From Intrasporangium calvum DSM 43043 (GTDB taxonomy: Bacteria > Actinomycetota > Actinomycetes > Actinomycetales > Dermatophilaceae): a stretch of 64,000 bases of DNA. The notes under the pieces are model-generated. The model made no database searches and had not been told where the DNA came from. It saw only the letters and a program-made list of their open reading frames with translations. Position 1 is the first letter of the stretch. Each line of letters opens with the position of its first letter. The DNA is taken from positions 558,001 through 622,000 of the forward strand of contig NC_014830.1 in the NCBI RefSeq assembly GCF_000184685.1, read 5' to 3'. Shown piece by piece: positions 50,881 through 60,451 of the stretch. The position numbers and the translations under genes were made by a program.

Positions 50881-52242
50881 GTGGACAGCGACACTCCCGA
50901 CCCTGCGACCGGCCGGCACCTCGACCGGCGGCTCGCCGCGATCCAGCGCGACTCACGGCTGCCGTCGGTGGCCGCCGGCATCGTCCGCGACGGCCGACTC
51001 GCGTGGGTGCGGGCCGTCGGCACCCTCGACGGTCGCGCCACGGGTGAGCCGGCCGATGTCGACACGCAGTACCGGATGGGATCGATCACCAAGACTTTCG
51101 TCGCCGTGGCCGTCATGCGGCTGCGCGACGCGGGACGGCTCGACCTGACGGACCGCTTCGAGGTCCACGTCTCCGGGTCGCGGCTCGGCGACGCGACCAT
51201 CGCCCAGCTGTTGTCGCACGCGGCCGGCGTCCAGGCGGAGACGAACGGCCCCTGGTGGGAGCGCACACCCGGTGGGTCGTGGGACGAGCTCGTCGCGTCG
51301 CCCGTCCTTCAGCGGTTCCGGGCGGGACGGCGCTTCCACTACTCGAACGTCGGCTACGCGGGGCTCGGGGAGCTGCTCGCCCGCGCCCATGGGGAGAGCT
51401 GGTTCGACGTGGTGCGCCGCGACCTCCTCGCGCCCCTCGGGATGAGGCGAACGACCACCCGGCCCACCGGCAAGGCGGCCCCCGGCTGGGCGGTCCATCC
51501 CTTCGCCGACGTGCTCCTGCCCGAGCCGGAGCACGATGCCGGTGCGATGGCCCCGGCCGGGCAGCTGTGGACCACGGTGGGTGACCTGGCGGCCTGGGCC
51601 GCGTTCGCCGCCGGGGACACCGGTGACGTCCTGGCGGCCGACACCCTGGCCGAGATGATCGAGCCGCACGTCGTCGGCGACACTCCCGGGCAGCCGTGGA
51701 CCGTGGCGCACGGCCTCGGCTGGCAGGTGTGGAACGTCGAGGGTCGCCGGCAGGTCGGGCACGGCGGCTCGATGCCGGGGTTCCTCGCCGGCCTGCGGGT
51801 CGACGTCGAGTCGGGGGACGGGCTGGTGTCGTTCACGAACTCCACCGCCGGGCCGTTCGGGCCGCAGGTGAGCGTCCTGCTGGGCGACTTCATGGAGCGG
51901 GAGCCGCGGATGCCCCAGCCCTGGCACGCAGCCGGCGACGGATCGGTGCTCGACCTGCTCGGGCTGTGGCACTGGGGCCCGACCGTGACGACGGCCAGGG
52001 CGGTGGGGGAGCACCTCGTCCTCGGCGAGCCGGGGGAGGGGCGTGGTTCACGCTTCGCGCGAGTCGGGCCGGACGAGTGGCTCGGCCTCGACGGCTACCA
52101 CCTCGGCGAGCCGCTGCGCGTCGTGCGGCGCCCGGACGGGAGCGTGGCCTCCCTCGACCTCCAGTCCTTCCGGTTCACCCGCACGCCCTACGACCCTGAG
52201 GCCGACGTGCCGGGCGGGGTCGTCGAGACAGGCTGGCAGTAG
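50881..52242 (+). CDS. beta-lactamase class C-like serine hydrolase
   Basis: This 453-residue protein has the SxxK motif in MGSITKTFVAVAV (Ser and Lys), YxN as YSNVGY and the third motif as HGGSMPG. The catalytic domain covers about 20-340. A C-terminal beta domain of about 100 residues follows. No signal peptide is seen, so it may act inside the cell as an esterase or peptidase rather than as a beta-lactamase. It is divergent from icd. Confidence 0.88.
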   Translation: MDSDTPDPATGRHLDRRLAAIQRDSRLPSVAAGIVRDGRLAWVRAVGTLDGRATGEPADVDTQYRMGSITKTFVAVAVMRLRDAGRLDLTDRFEVHVSGSRLGDATIAQLLSHAAGVQAETNGPWWERTPGGSWDELVASPVLQRFRAGRRFHYSNVGYAGLGELLARAHGESWFDVVRRDLLAPLGMRRTTTRPTGKAAPGWAVHPFADVLLPEPEHDAGAMAPAGQLWTTVGDLAAWAAFAAGDTGDVLAADTLAEMIEPHVVGDTPGQPWTVAHGLGWQVWNVEGRRQVGHGGSMPGFLAGLRVDVESGDGLVSFTNSTAGPFGPQVSVLLGDFMEREPRMPQPWHAAGDGSVLDLLGLWHWGPTVTTARAVGEHLVLGEPGEGRGSRFARVGPDEWLGLDGYHLGEPLRVVRRPDGSVASLDLQSFRFTRTPYDPEADVPGGVVETGWQ

Positions 52243-52468
52243 GGCCAGGAGATCCGCCGCGAGACTCATGGCCGACGACGACGAGGCGGTCGCCGGCGTG
52301 GGGGCGGCCGTTGAGGTGACGGGGACCTGCTCGTGCGTCCGGCGTGTCCGGTGTCAGGGAGCCGTCTCGGTCCTGGCTCAGCTCCCACTGTGGCCGCGGG
52401 CAGGCCGACCGCGCGCCGCTGCCGCGCTGACCCGGCCCGGCTCACGTCGGACCCCCGTCAGGAGCAGG
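52243..52468. other. intergenic region between convergent serine hydrolase and LuxR genes
   Basis: The 226 bases hold no ORF I can support and no repeat-family copy. Short GC-rich inverted segments near 52380-52450 may end transcription. Confidence 0.3.
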
Positions 52469-53296
52469 TCACGCCCCGGGCTCTGACCAGTCCGCGCCGG
52501 CAAGGGGAGCCGGCGCGTAGTGGGCGGCCACCACGGCGGCACGGCGACGGACGCCCAACTTCGCGTAGATGTGCTCGAGATGCTTCTTGACCGTGCTGGG
52601 AGAGACCCAGAGCGCGGTGGCGATCTCGGCGTTCGTGCTGCCTGAGGCGACCAGCTCGACGATCTCATGCTCCCGACGCGTGAGCGCGGAGAACCCGAGG
52701 CCGACGTCCTCGCCGGTCGCGGACTCACGCTGGTAGCGCTGCGCGTGGCAGACGGAGCGCCGGACCAGCTCACGCAGGTGGGCGGTTCGCTCGAGATTTC
52801 GAAGGTGCGGCGTGAGCAGCTCGACAACCGCACGGTCACGTTCGGAGAAATCCTTCTCACCACTCGCTCGCATGAACACCAGGGATCGTATTCTGTCGGC
52901 CCCGGCTGACAGTCCGAGATCCAGGATGTACTCGACATTGGCGGGTCGGAAGTAGTCCCGGTAGAGGGGCAGCTGGTGCCAGCCTCGCACATCGATCAGA
53001 TCGGAGTTTCGCACCGCTGCCAGGTCGCCCGTCCGCGCCCGGTGCTCCTGGGTCGGGCAGGGGCCGAGGAGCAGGTAGACCTCTGGGCCTGGTTCGCCCT
53101 CGTCGGGACCCACCCCGTTGAAGTCGACGAATTCTTTTGCGTCGTGGTCGATGTCCTGATATGCGACCCACGTCGAGCGAACGAGTCCCTGGAGGCCGGT
53201 GAGTAACTCGGTGGAGTAGAGCTCGGGTAGGTCCAGCTCGGCGGCGTCGGCAATGAACCCAAGCATTGCTTCCGCGTCGGACCACGGGAGATCCAC
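52469..53296 (-). CDS. LuxR-type helix-turn-helix regulator
   Basis: The 275-residue protein ends in a LuxR/FixJ DNA-binding domain (about 205-265). It contains LTRREHEIVELVASGSTNAEIATALWVSPSTVKKHLEHIYAKLGVRRR. The first 190 residues look like a GAF-type sensor (SERDRAVVELLTPHLRNLERTAHL links the two). The ligand is unknown. It is divergent from a small secreted-peptide gene that has been interrupted by an insertion sequence, and the two starts are 157 bases apart, so that gene is a likely target. The start codon context is poor and a start ten codons later is possible. Confidence 0.88.
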   Translation of the reverse strand: MDLPWSDAEAMLGFIADAAELDLPELYSTELLTGLQGLVRSTWVAYQDIDHDAKEFVDFNGVGPDEGEPGPEVYLLLGPCPTQEHRARTGDLAAVRNSDLIDVRGWHQLPLYRDYFRPANVEYILDLGLSAGADRIRSLVFMRASGEKDFSERDRAVVELLTPHLRNLERTAHLRELVRRSVCHAQRYQRESATGEDVGLGFSALTRREHEIVELVASGSTNAEIATALWVSPSTVKKHLEHIYAKLGVRRRAAVVAAHYAPAPLAGADWSEPGA

Positions 53297-53464
53297 CTCC
53301 GAAAGATACGCCTTTCGGCGAATAGGAGCAAGGTCGCCAAGGGGTCAGAGTTAGCCCTGGGAGGGCAGCGGGACCGGGCGAGATGCGTCTTTCTTGCTGA
53401 GATTTCCGACCGTCTTTCGGAATGCTCAAGAGTCGAGGAAAGGAGTTTTGAGATGGTGCACAAG

Positions 53465-53472
53465 GCTTATTT
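53465..53472. repeat. target-site duplication, left
   Basis: GCTTATTT directly before the left IS end, identical to 54872-54879. Confidence 0.93.
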
Positions 53473-54871
53473 GGCTCTACTGACTGATCCGTGGGTCAGT
53501 TCCGGCCGGGCAGGACGGGGCGGTGACCGCCGAGGCTGAGCATGGCCAGGGCGATCAGGGACTCTGGCGAGCGGAACCCGAATGCGATGCGCGTGATCAG
53601 GCGGACTTTCGTGTTGACCGACTCGATACGACCGTTCGAGAGGCCGTGCTCGATCGCGGCGAGGATGGAGTCGCGGTGTTTGACGATGCGTCGCTGCAGG
53701 GTCACGAACGCCTCGATGCGGCACCGTCGGGCCCACGCGACCCACCGGTCGAGCGCTTCGGCAGCCTGCTGGTGGGGCAGCTGGAAGACGAGCCGCAGGC
53801 CCTCCTTCAGCAGGTATCCGCGGTAGAGCCGCGGGTCGGTCCTGGCCACCCACGCGAGCTTGGCCTGCTGCTTCTCGGTCAGATTGCCCGGGTTCTTCCA
53901 CAACGCGTACCGGGCCCCCTTGAGGTCCTTCGCGTGGCCGCTGGCCCGGCCCGCCCGGCGCCGGGTGACCGCGCCACGCGCCTGGTTCCACGCGTCCCGG
54001 CGCACCTCGTCGAGCGCGTCGGTGGCCCAGGAGACGACATGGAACGGGTCAGCGCAGCGGACCGCCTGCGGGCACCGCTGGGTGACGACCTTGGCGATCC
54101 AGTCCGCGCCGTCCGCGGACACGTGCGTGACTGCGGCGCAACGCTGCTCACCGAGGGCGTCGAAGAACGCGTGCAGGGTGGCCTTGTCCCGCCCGGGCGC
54201 GGCCCACACCAGTCGGCCGCTGTCGTGGTCGACCACGATGGTCAGGTACCGGTGACCGCGCTTGTAGCTGATCTCGTCGATCCCGATCCGTTTCAGACCG
54301 GCGAACCGGTCGAACTGCCTCTCGGTGTCGGCCCACACCCTCGTGATGATCGACCCGACCGTGCGCCAGGCGATCCGCATCAGCTGCGTCACGGTCGTCT
54401 TCGAGGCCTGCGTGGCCAGCCACGCGACCTGCTCGTCGAACGCGTACGTGTGCCCCGCCCCGTGCCGCGCCCACGGCACCGCCGCGACAACCACCCCGTG
54501 CTGACGGCACGAGACGCGAGGCGCGTCCGCCTCCAGCACCACCTGGACGGTGCCCAGATCCAACGCCCGCCACCGCCGCCTGCCCTCACCGCCGTCGTAG
54601 CCCGGACACGACCGTCCACACACCCCGCACCGGCTCCGAGCCCGACTCCGAGGACGCACCTGCGCGACCAGCAGCTGCTCGTCCTCGTCGAACTCGACCT
54701 GTTCGATGACCGTCTTGTCGACGCCCAACAGGGCACGCCATAGGCTGGCATCACGCACGCCGTTCTCCGCTCCAATGGTTCTGGACCTTTAGACAGCCCA
54801 AAACCTATGCGGGAACGGCGTGCCCCCGTTCAGCCAGCCCGAGAACCACCCACGGAAGGGTCAGAGGAGCC
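53473..54871 (-). mobile_element. ISL3-family insertion sequence, complete
   Basis: A 1399-bp element has imperfect terminal inverted repeats. The left end begins GGCTCTACTGACTGATCCGT and the right end, read inward, GGCTCCTCTGACCCTTCCGT; both continue with GGGT. It is flanked by a perfect 8-bp duplication (GCTTATTT), the size made by ISL3 elements. It carries one intact transposase and looks recent. It interrupts a small secreted-peptide gene. Confidence 0.95.
53496..54758 (-). CDS. ISL3-family transposase
   Basis: This 420-residue transposase has an N-terminal zinc-finger region (CGVCGRSCPGYD...C), a helix-turn-helix (TVTQLMRIAWRTVGSIITRV) and a DDE domain. The latter has GIDEISYKRGHRYLTIVVD, VSADGADWIAKVV, DPFHVVSWATDALD and the final Glu in NGRIESVNTKVRLITRIAFGF. 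No frameshift is seen and the GTG start follows GGAGAACGGC, so it should be active. Confidence 0.95.
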   Translation of the reverse strand: MRDASLWRALLGVDKTVIEQVEFDEDEQLLVAQVRPRSRARSRCGVCGRSCPGYDGGEGRRRWRALDLGTVQVVLEADAPRVSCRQHGVVVAAVPWARHGAGHTYAFDEQVAWLATQASKTTVTQLMRIAWRTVGSIITRVWADTERQFDRFAGLKRIGIDEISYKRGHRYLTIVVDHDSGRLVWAAPGRDKATLHAFFDALGEQRCAAVTHVSADGADWIAKVVTQRCPQAVRCADPFHVVSWATDALDEVRRDAWNQARGAVTRRRAGRASGHAKDLKGARYALWKNPGNLTEKQQAKLAWVARTDPRLYRGYLLKEGLRLVFQLPHQQAAEALDRWVAWARRCRIEAFVTLQRRIVKHRDSILAAIEHGLSNGRIESVNTKVRLITRIAFGFRSPESLIALAMLSLGGHRPVLPGRN

Positions 54872-54879
54872 GCTTATTT
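54872..54879. repeat. target-site duplication, right
   Basis: GCTTATTT directly after the right IS end, identical to 53465-53472. Confidence 0.93.
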
Positions 54880-55181
54880 GTCATTGGCCATTGCCGTGAG
54901 TCTCACGACAATCAACTCAGGGGCGGCGTTCGCCGAGGCTCCGCACCACGTGATGCTGCCTGACGCCGCCTGCAACACGGGGACCACGGCGGCGCGAGTC
55001 ATCTCGGGTAACGGGATCGTCCCGATGTACATGTCTCGCGAGCCGATTGGGTGCATGACCATGCCTGGGGCCTTCCAGCCCTGACGCGCGGCGGGCCCGG
55101 GGATGGCGGGACCGCTCGAGTGAACGGCGTGGAGGGGAGGAAACCCAGCGGCATCCGTCCGCGCGCTGGTGGGCGAGCGCG

Positions 55182-55952
55182 TCAGCCGCGGAGGCGGACC
55201 GAGAGGCAGGTGACGCAGCCCTCGAGCTTCTCGAACTCGGAGATGTCGACCATGCTCACGTCGTGCCCCCGGCCCTGCAGGAGGTGTGCGGTGCGAGGCG
55301 CCGCGGCGGACATGAGGACCGACATCCCGCCGAGGAGCACGACGTGGGCGCCGGCCTCCTCGGGGACTGCGAGGAAGTCCGGCCACTGGCCCGGGTCGTC
55401 CACTGTCGTCTCGTGCCCGATGACCGTTCCGAGGGGGAGCGCCGTGACCGCGGACTTGAGGTGCAGCGCCCGGGTCACGGGCACCCGACGAACCGTGACG
55501 CCGAAGCCGGCAAGCGCGCGCGCCAGCTGCGCGATGCCCGACTCGTTGGACCGGCCGCCGGAGCCGACCCATGCGGTGCGGCCCCACTTGAGCACGTCGC
55601 CGCCGTCAAGGGTTCCCGGCGCCTCGATCTCGACGCAGCGATAGCCGACCCGCTCCAGGATCGGCCGGAGCCCGACCTGCTCGGCCCGCCGTTCCGGGGC
55701 GCCGGATCGACAGAGCACGGCCAGGTCGCCGAAGACGACGACCTGGTCCTCGATGAACACGCCGTCGGGGCAGTCGTCGACGACGGGCGCCTCGATGAGC
55801 TCCCAGCCGCGGCGCTCGAGGGCCGCACAGTAAGCCTCCCACTGGCGCAGCGCCAGGTCGGCGTCGACCGACGAGGACCGCTCGATGTGGGTGACGATGC
55901 CGTCTGCGAGGAGCGGCGAGGGGCGGCGGACCAGGGCGAGGCGACGGTGCAC
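55182..55952 (-). CDS. dimethylarginine dimethylaminohydrolase (DDAH)-like amidinohydrolase
   Basis: This 256-residue guanidino-group hydrolase has PDGVFIEDQVVVFGDLAVL, TLDGGDVLKWG, VTRALHLKSAVTALP with the catalytic His, and GCVTCLSV, which supplies the catalytic Cys at the C-terminus. The layout matches DDAH, which cleaves dimethylarginine to citrulline and dimethylamine, though other arginine-like substrates are possible. GTG 55952 lies seven bases after TAGGCT, a leaderless pattern. It follows the LysR gene by 19 bases on the same strand. Confidence 0.9.
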   Translation of the reverse strand: MHRRLALVRRPSPLLADGIVTHIERSSSVDADLALRQWEAYCAALERRGWELIEAPVVDDCPDGVFIEDQVVVFGDLAVLCRSGAPERRAEQVGLRPILERVGYRCVEIEAPGTLDGGDVLKWGRTAWVGSGGRSNESGIAQLARALAGFGVTVRRVPVTRALHLKSAVTALPLGTVIGHETTVDDPGQWPDFLAVPEEAGAHVVLLGGMSVLMSAAAPRTAHLLQGRGHDVSMVDISEFEKLEGCVTCLSVRLRG

Positions 55953-55971
55953 ACGAGTGAGCCTACGGGCC

Positions 55972-56931
55972 TCAGAGGCTCGGCCGGTGCGCCGGGAACT
56001 CCTCCCACCACGGCTGGAGCATCGCGGTCTCCTCGAGCTCGCGCAGGAAGGTGGCCCGGGCGGCGCTGACGCACACCTCGGCCTCCTCCTCGGTGACCCG
56101 CGTCGGTTTCCAGCGCACGACCCGGGTGCCGACGACCGGGTGGCCCGCGAGGGGGCGCAGCACGACCCCCTCGGCGGGCACGTCGCTCGGCATGGCCAGG
56201 GCCACGGCACGGCCGGCCGCGATGTACGCCCAGAAGTCCGGCAGGCTCTGGCGGCCGAGGGGCGAGGCCGGTGAGATCTCGGCGTGCCGGAAGGCGTCCA
56301 TCAGGGCTGCGTAGGTGCCGTCCGGTTTGCCGGGAGGCAACAGCCACTCGTCGTCCCCGAGCGCCGCGAGCCGGACCTCGCCCCCCGCGGCCAACGGGTG
56401 CGACGCGGCGAGGGCGACGAAGAACGGTTCGCTCCGGACGACGACGGCCTGGCGCAGACCGTCAGGGCACACGTCGTCGAAGCCCACGTGGACGCCGGCG
56501 AAGGCCACGTCGACCTCACCGCCGAGGAGGTACTCGGTGATGACGGCGCTCGACGTGTCGACGCAGGGCCGCACCTCTCGGGCGAAGCCGAGCTGGTCGA
56601 GCTCGAGCAGGAAGGCCGAGAAGTACCTCGACGTGTTGCAGCCGACCCGCAGGGGGCCCACGTCGGAGGTCTGGCGCCGGGCCTCGCGGAGCATCCCCTC
56701 GAGGCCGTCGACGAGGTCCCGGGATCGGTCGATGACCAGCAGCCCGACCGAGGTCGGGCGCACGCCCTCGCGGCTCCGGGTGAAGAGCGGCCCGCCGACG
56801 GCGTGCTCGATGCGCGTCAGCTGGGCGCTCAACGACGGCTGCGACACGCCCAGTCGGGCGGCCGCGGAACTGACACTTCCGGCGTCGGCCAGGGTCAGCA
56901 GCACGCGCAGGTGTCGGACGTCGAGCTCCAC
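55972..56931 (-). CDS. LysR-family transcriptional regulator
   Basis: This 319-residue protein has an N-terminal winged helix-turn-helix (LDVRHLRVLLTLADAGSVSSAAARLGVSQPSLSAQLTRIE) and a periplasmic-binding-like effector domain. It is divergent from the M4-M28 protease gene (gap of 90 bases) and upstream of DDAH, so either may be its target. I chose GTG 56931, which puts ELDVRHLRVL at the start as in other LysR proteins. Confidence 0.9.
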   Translation of the reverse strand: MELDVRHLRVLLTLADAGSVSSAAARLGVSQPSLSAQLTRIEHAVGGPLFTRSREGVRPTSVGLLVIDRSRDLVDGLEGMLREARRQTSDVGPLRVGCNTSRYFSAFLLELDQLGFAREVRPCVDTSSAVITEYLLGGEVDVAFAGVHVGFDDVCPDGLRQAVVVRSEPFFVALAASHPLAAGGEVRLAALGDDEWLLPPGKPDGTYAALMDAFRHAEISPASPLGRQSLPDFWAYIAAGRAVALAMPSDVPAEGVVLRPLAGHPVVGTRVVRWKPTRVTEEEAEVCVSAARATFLRELEETAMLQPWWEEFPAHRPSL

Positions 56932-56939
56932 AACGCCGA

Positions 56940-56962
56940 GGTTATGGCCAAGTGGGATTACC
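56940..56962. promoter_or_regulatory. possible LysR-binding site
   Basis: GGTTA and TTACC are near-inverted arms in the intergenic space between lysR and the protease gene, spaced like a LysR T-N11-A box. It is weak. Confidence 0.3.
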
Positions 56963-57021
56963 GGCACCTCGAACTTGGCGCGACCCTCGTGAGCACCCTA
57001 CTCACGGAAAGGTTGATCTCA

Positions 57022-60000
57022 ATGACGAGACCACTACCTCGCCGGCTCGGGCGGCTCGTCGCACTCGGTTCCCTCGCCGGGCTCGCGACGCCCCTCGCCC
57101 TGCAGGCACCCCTGGCGGCGGCGGTCCCGCCGCCGCTGGCCGGGAACGCGCCACCGGCCACCGTCGGCTCCGCGCTTGCCGGGCAACCGTCGAAGGACAA
57201 GGCCCTGGCGGCCGCCGACGCGGCGATCCAGCGCAGCCTGGGCGCCGTCGCGGCCTCCGGAGGCGAGGCCTTCATCCGCCAGACTGCCAACCCGGGACCG
57301 GGTGGCCGGTACTACGTGCTGTACCAGCGCAGCTGGAAGGGACTGCCCGTCATCGGGGCCGACGCCATCGTCACGGCCGACGAGACCGGAGCGGTGCGCG
57401 ACATCACGCACGCCACCGACCGCGTCCCGTCGGTCGCCTCCACCCGCCCGTCGGTCAGCGCCGGCTCGGCGGCCGCGGCGGCCACTGCCCTCGTCGCCAC
57501 GGTCGACCACGTCGAGGGTCCCGACCTCGTCATCTTCATGGGTGACGGCAAGGCGCCTCGCCTCGCCTGGCACGTCCGCGTCGAGGGCGAGCGCGCCTCG
57601 GGCCGGCCCGCCGTGCTGGAGGCCTACGTCGACGCGCGGTCCGGCAAGGTCATCTCCGCGGAGGACCTCGTCCGGGAGGCCACCGGCTACGGCCACCACA
57701 ACGGCACCGTCTCGATCACGACGACGGGCTCCGGCTCCTCCTACTCGATGGCGAGCACGTCGGCGCCGGGCCTCAAGTGCCAGAACCAGAGCGGCACCAC
57801 GTACACCGACTCCGACAACGTGTGGGGCAACGGGTCCGGGACGGACCTGCCGACCGCCTGCGTCGACGCCGTGTACGGCGGCGAGCAGGAGGAGCTGATG
57901 CTCGCCGCGTGGGCCGGCCGCAACGGCATCAACGGGTCGGGCAGCAACTATCCCGCCCGTGTCGGCCTCGCCGACGTCAACGCCTACTGGAACGGGTCGT
58001 ACGCGAACTTCGGGCACAACCAGGCCGGCACCAAGCAGGCCACCCCGATGGACGTCGTCGCCCATGAGTTCGGGCACGGCGTGTTCCAGTTCTCCGGTGG
58101 CAGCGGCGGTTCGGGCAACGAGGCCGGCGGGCTCAACGAGTCCACCGGTGACATCCTCGGCGCGGCGACCGAGTTCTACGCGGGCAACGCGAGCGACCCG
58201 GGCGACTACCTCGTCGGCGAGGAGGTCGACCTCGTCGGCCAGGGGCCGATCCGCAACATGTACGACCCCGCTGCCCTGGGCGACCCGAGCTGCTACTCGG
58301 CGGACATCGTCAACACCGAGGTCCACGCGGCTGCAGGGCCGCAGAACCACTGGTTCTACCTGCTGGCCGAGGGGAACAACCCCGGCGGCGGCAAGCCGAG
58401 CAGCCCGATCTGCACCGGCGGCCCCAGCTCGGTCACCGGGATCGGCGTCCAGAAGGCGACGAACATCTTCGTCAACGCCATCCAGCGCAAGACCTCCCCG
58501 TGGACCCACGCCAAGGCCCGCGTGGCGACGCTGCAGGCGACCAAGGACCTCTACCCCGGCTCGTGCACCGAGTTCAACACCGTCAAGGCGGCGTGGCTGG
58601 CGGTCGCCGTCGGGCCGCAGAGCACCGAGCCGACCTGCACGGCCAGCTCGCAGGACTTCGCGATGACCCTCTCGCCGACGTCCGGGAGCATCGACGCGGG
58701 GGCGAGCGCCACCGCCACCGTCGCGACGACGACGACGTCCGGCTCCGCACAGTCCGTGACGTTCTCGGCCACCGGTCTGCCCAGCGGCGCAACCGTGGCG
58801 TTCTCCCCGCAGACGATAACCTCGGGCGCGAGCTCGACGATGACGATCGCGACGTCGACGTCGACCCCGGCGGGCACCTACACCGTGACCGTGCTCGGTG
58901 ACGGGGCGGCCATCGACCGGACTGCGACCTTCACCCTCGCCGTCGGCGGTGGGACCCCGGGCCCGACGGCACCCGACATCGACGTCGAGAAGGTCAAGGC
59001 GCACCTGTCCGCGCTCCAGACCATCGCGACGAGCAACAGCGGCAACCGGCGCGCCGGCTCCCCGGGCTACACGGCCTCGGTCGCCTATGTGAAGGACAAG
59101 CTGACCGCAGCCGGCTTCACCGTGACCCTGCAGCGCTGCACGAGCTGCACCTACCCGTCCGACAACATCATCGCCGACTGGCCGGGCGGCGACCCCAACC
59201 GCACCTACGTCTTCGGTGCCCACCTCGACAGCGTCTCTAGCGGGGCGGGCCTGAACGACAACGGCTCCGGGTCGGCCGCGATCCTCGAGACCGCCCTCGC
59301 GCTGGCGCGGCAGAACCCGACCATGGCAGGCCACCTGCGCTTCGCCTGGTGGACCGACGAGGAGCAGGGCCTCAACGGCTCGGACTTCTATGTCCGCAGC
59401 CTCACCTCGACGCAGCGGAGCCAGATCAAGGCCTACTACAACTTCGACATGGTCGCCTCGACGAACGGTGGCTACTTCGTCAACCACGTCACCTCGGCCG
59501 CGGCTGCACCGATGAAGGCCTACTGGGACGGCCTGGGGCTGGCGCCCGAGGAGAACACCGAGGGCGCGGGTCGCTCGGATGACTACTCGTTCGAGGCGTA
59601 CGGGATCCCGACGTCGGGCTACGCGATGGGCGCGAGTGCGCGGAAGACGAGTGCCCAGGCCCAGAAGTGGGGCGGCACCGCCGGGGCGTCCTACGACCCC
59701 TGCTACCACTCCTCGTGCGACACCTACCCGAGCAACGTCAACGCGACCGGGCTCAACCGGGCCGCGGACGGGATCGCGCACACGGCGTGGGCCCAGGCCG
59801 TGGGAACCGACACCCAGCCGGGTGACGACTTCTCGGTCTCCGTCTCGCCGACCGCGGGCTCCGTCGAGGCGGGGTCGTCGACCACGGCCACGGTGCGCAC
59901 CGCCGTCACGTCGGGATCGGCGGTGACCGTCACGCTGAGCGTGTCCGGCCTCCCCGCGGGGACGACGGCGACGTTCTCCCCGGCGACGGTCACGGCCGGC

Positions 60001-60432
60001 GGCAGCTCGACCCTGACGATCTCGTCGTCGTCCAGCACGCCGGCCGGCACGTCCAACGTCACGGTCACGGCCGTCGGCGGCGGGAAGTCGCACACCGCCG
60101 GCTACGCGCTCACCGTCACGTCGACGGCCTCCGGCTGCGGCGGCTACGACGTCGTCCAGAGCGGAACCGTGACCTCGGGCGGCACGACCTACCTGCCATA
60201 CGTCTACGACTCGACGGCGGGCGTCATGACCGCCTGTCTCGACGGGCCGAACGGGGTCGACTTCGACCTCTACCTGCAGAAGTGGAACGGCTCGTCCTGG
60301 TCGACGGTCGCGAGCTCCACCACGTCGGCGCCCGACGAGACGCTGACGTACTCCAACACGGCCGGCTACTACCGACTCGCCGTCAAGGCGTACTCGGGCT
60401 CGGGCAGCTTCACCACCGGGATCAGCGGCTGA
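57022..60432 (+). CDS. secreted metalloprotease with M4 and M28 catalytic domains
   Basis: The 1136-residue exported protein has a signal peptide ending ALQAPLAAA, an FTP/PepSY-type propeptide (about 50-215), and an M4 thermolysin-like domain with HEFGH (348-352) and the third zinc ligand Glu373 in GGLNESTGD. An Ig-like repeat (about 555-640) follows. An M28 aminopeptidase-like domain (about 650-915) has GAHLDS (His734), GLNDNGSG and TDEEQGL. Then come a second Ig-like repeat and a pre-peptidase (PPC) C-terminal domain. Endo- and exopeptidase activity in one chain is unusual. The ATG has GGAAAGG nine bases upstream. Confidence 0.92.
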   Translation: MTRPLPRRLGRLVALGSLAGLATPLALQAPLAAAVPPPLAGNAPPATVGSALAGQPSKDKALAAADAAIQRSLGAVAASGGEAFIRQTANPGPGGRYYVLYQRSWKGLPVIGADAIVTADETGAVRDITHATDRVPSVASTRPSVSAGSAAAAATALVATVDHVEGPDLVIFMGDGKAPRLAWHVRVEGERASGRPAVLEAYVDARSGKVISAEDLVREATGYGHHNGTVSITTTGSGSSYSMASTSAPGLKCQNQSGTTYTDSDNVWGNGSGTDLPTACVDAVYGGEQEELMLAAWAGRNGINGSGSNYPARVGLADVNAYWNGSYANFGHNQAGTKQATPMDVVAHEFGHGVFQFSGGSGGSGNEAGGLNESTGDILGAATEFYAGNASDPGDYLVGEEVDLVGQGPIRNMYDPAALGDPSCYSADIVNTEVHAAAGPQNHWFYLLAEGNNPGGGKPSSPICTGGPSSVTGIGVQKATNIFVNAIQRKTSPWTHAKARVATLQATKDLYPGSCTEFNTVKAAWLAVAVGPQSTEPTCTASSQDFAMTLSPTSGSIDAGASATATVATTTTSGSAQSVTFSATGLPSGATVAFSPQTITSGASSTMTIATSTSTPAGTYTVTVLGDGAAIDRTATFTLAVGGGTPGPTAPDIDVEKVKAHLSALQTIATSNSGNRRAGSPGYTASVAYVKDKLTAAGFTVTLQRCTSCTYPSDNIIADWPGGDPNRTYVFGAHLDSVSSGAGLNDNGSGSAAILETALALARQNPTMAGHLRFAWWTDEEQGLNGSDFYVRSLTSTQRSQIKAYYNFDMVASTNGGYFVNHVTSAAAAPMKAYWDGLGLAPEENTEGAGRSDDYSFEAYGIPTSGYAMGASARKTSAQAQKWGGTAGASYDPCYHSSCDTYPSNVNATGLNRAADGIAHTAWAQAVGTDTQPGDDFSVSVSPTAGSVEAGSSTTATVRTAVTSGSAVTVTLSVSGLPAGTTATFSPATVTAGGSSTLTISSSSSTPAGTSNVTVTAVGGGKSHTAGYALTVTSTASGCGGYDVVQSGTVTSGGTTYLPYVYDSTAGVMTACLDGPNGVDFDLYLQKWNGSSWSTVASSTTSAPDETLTYSNTAGYYRLAVKAYSGSGSFTTGISG

Positions 60433-60451
60433 CGCAGCACCACCTCCATCG

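Larger units (their letters stand above)
53453..55084 (+). pseudogene. small secreted-peptide gene interrupted by an ISL3 element
   Basis: Removing 53473-54871 and one copy of the 8-bp duplication joins ATG GTG CAC AAG GCT TAT TT to G TCA TTG GCC and restores a 75-codon ORF that ends at 55084. Its product would start MVHKAYLSLAIAVSLTTINS, a signal peptide cut near AAFA, followed by about 50 residues with two cysteines (PDAACNTG and EPIGCMTM). GAAAGGAG lies eight bases before the ATG. The 3' part alone could be read from TTG 54878 (68 residues), keeping most of the signal. I do not know the family. Confidence 0.8.
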
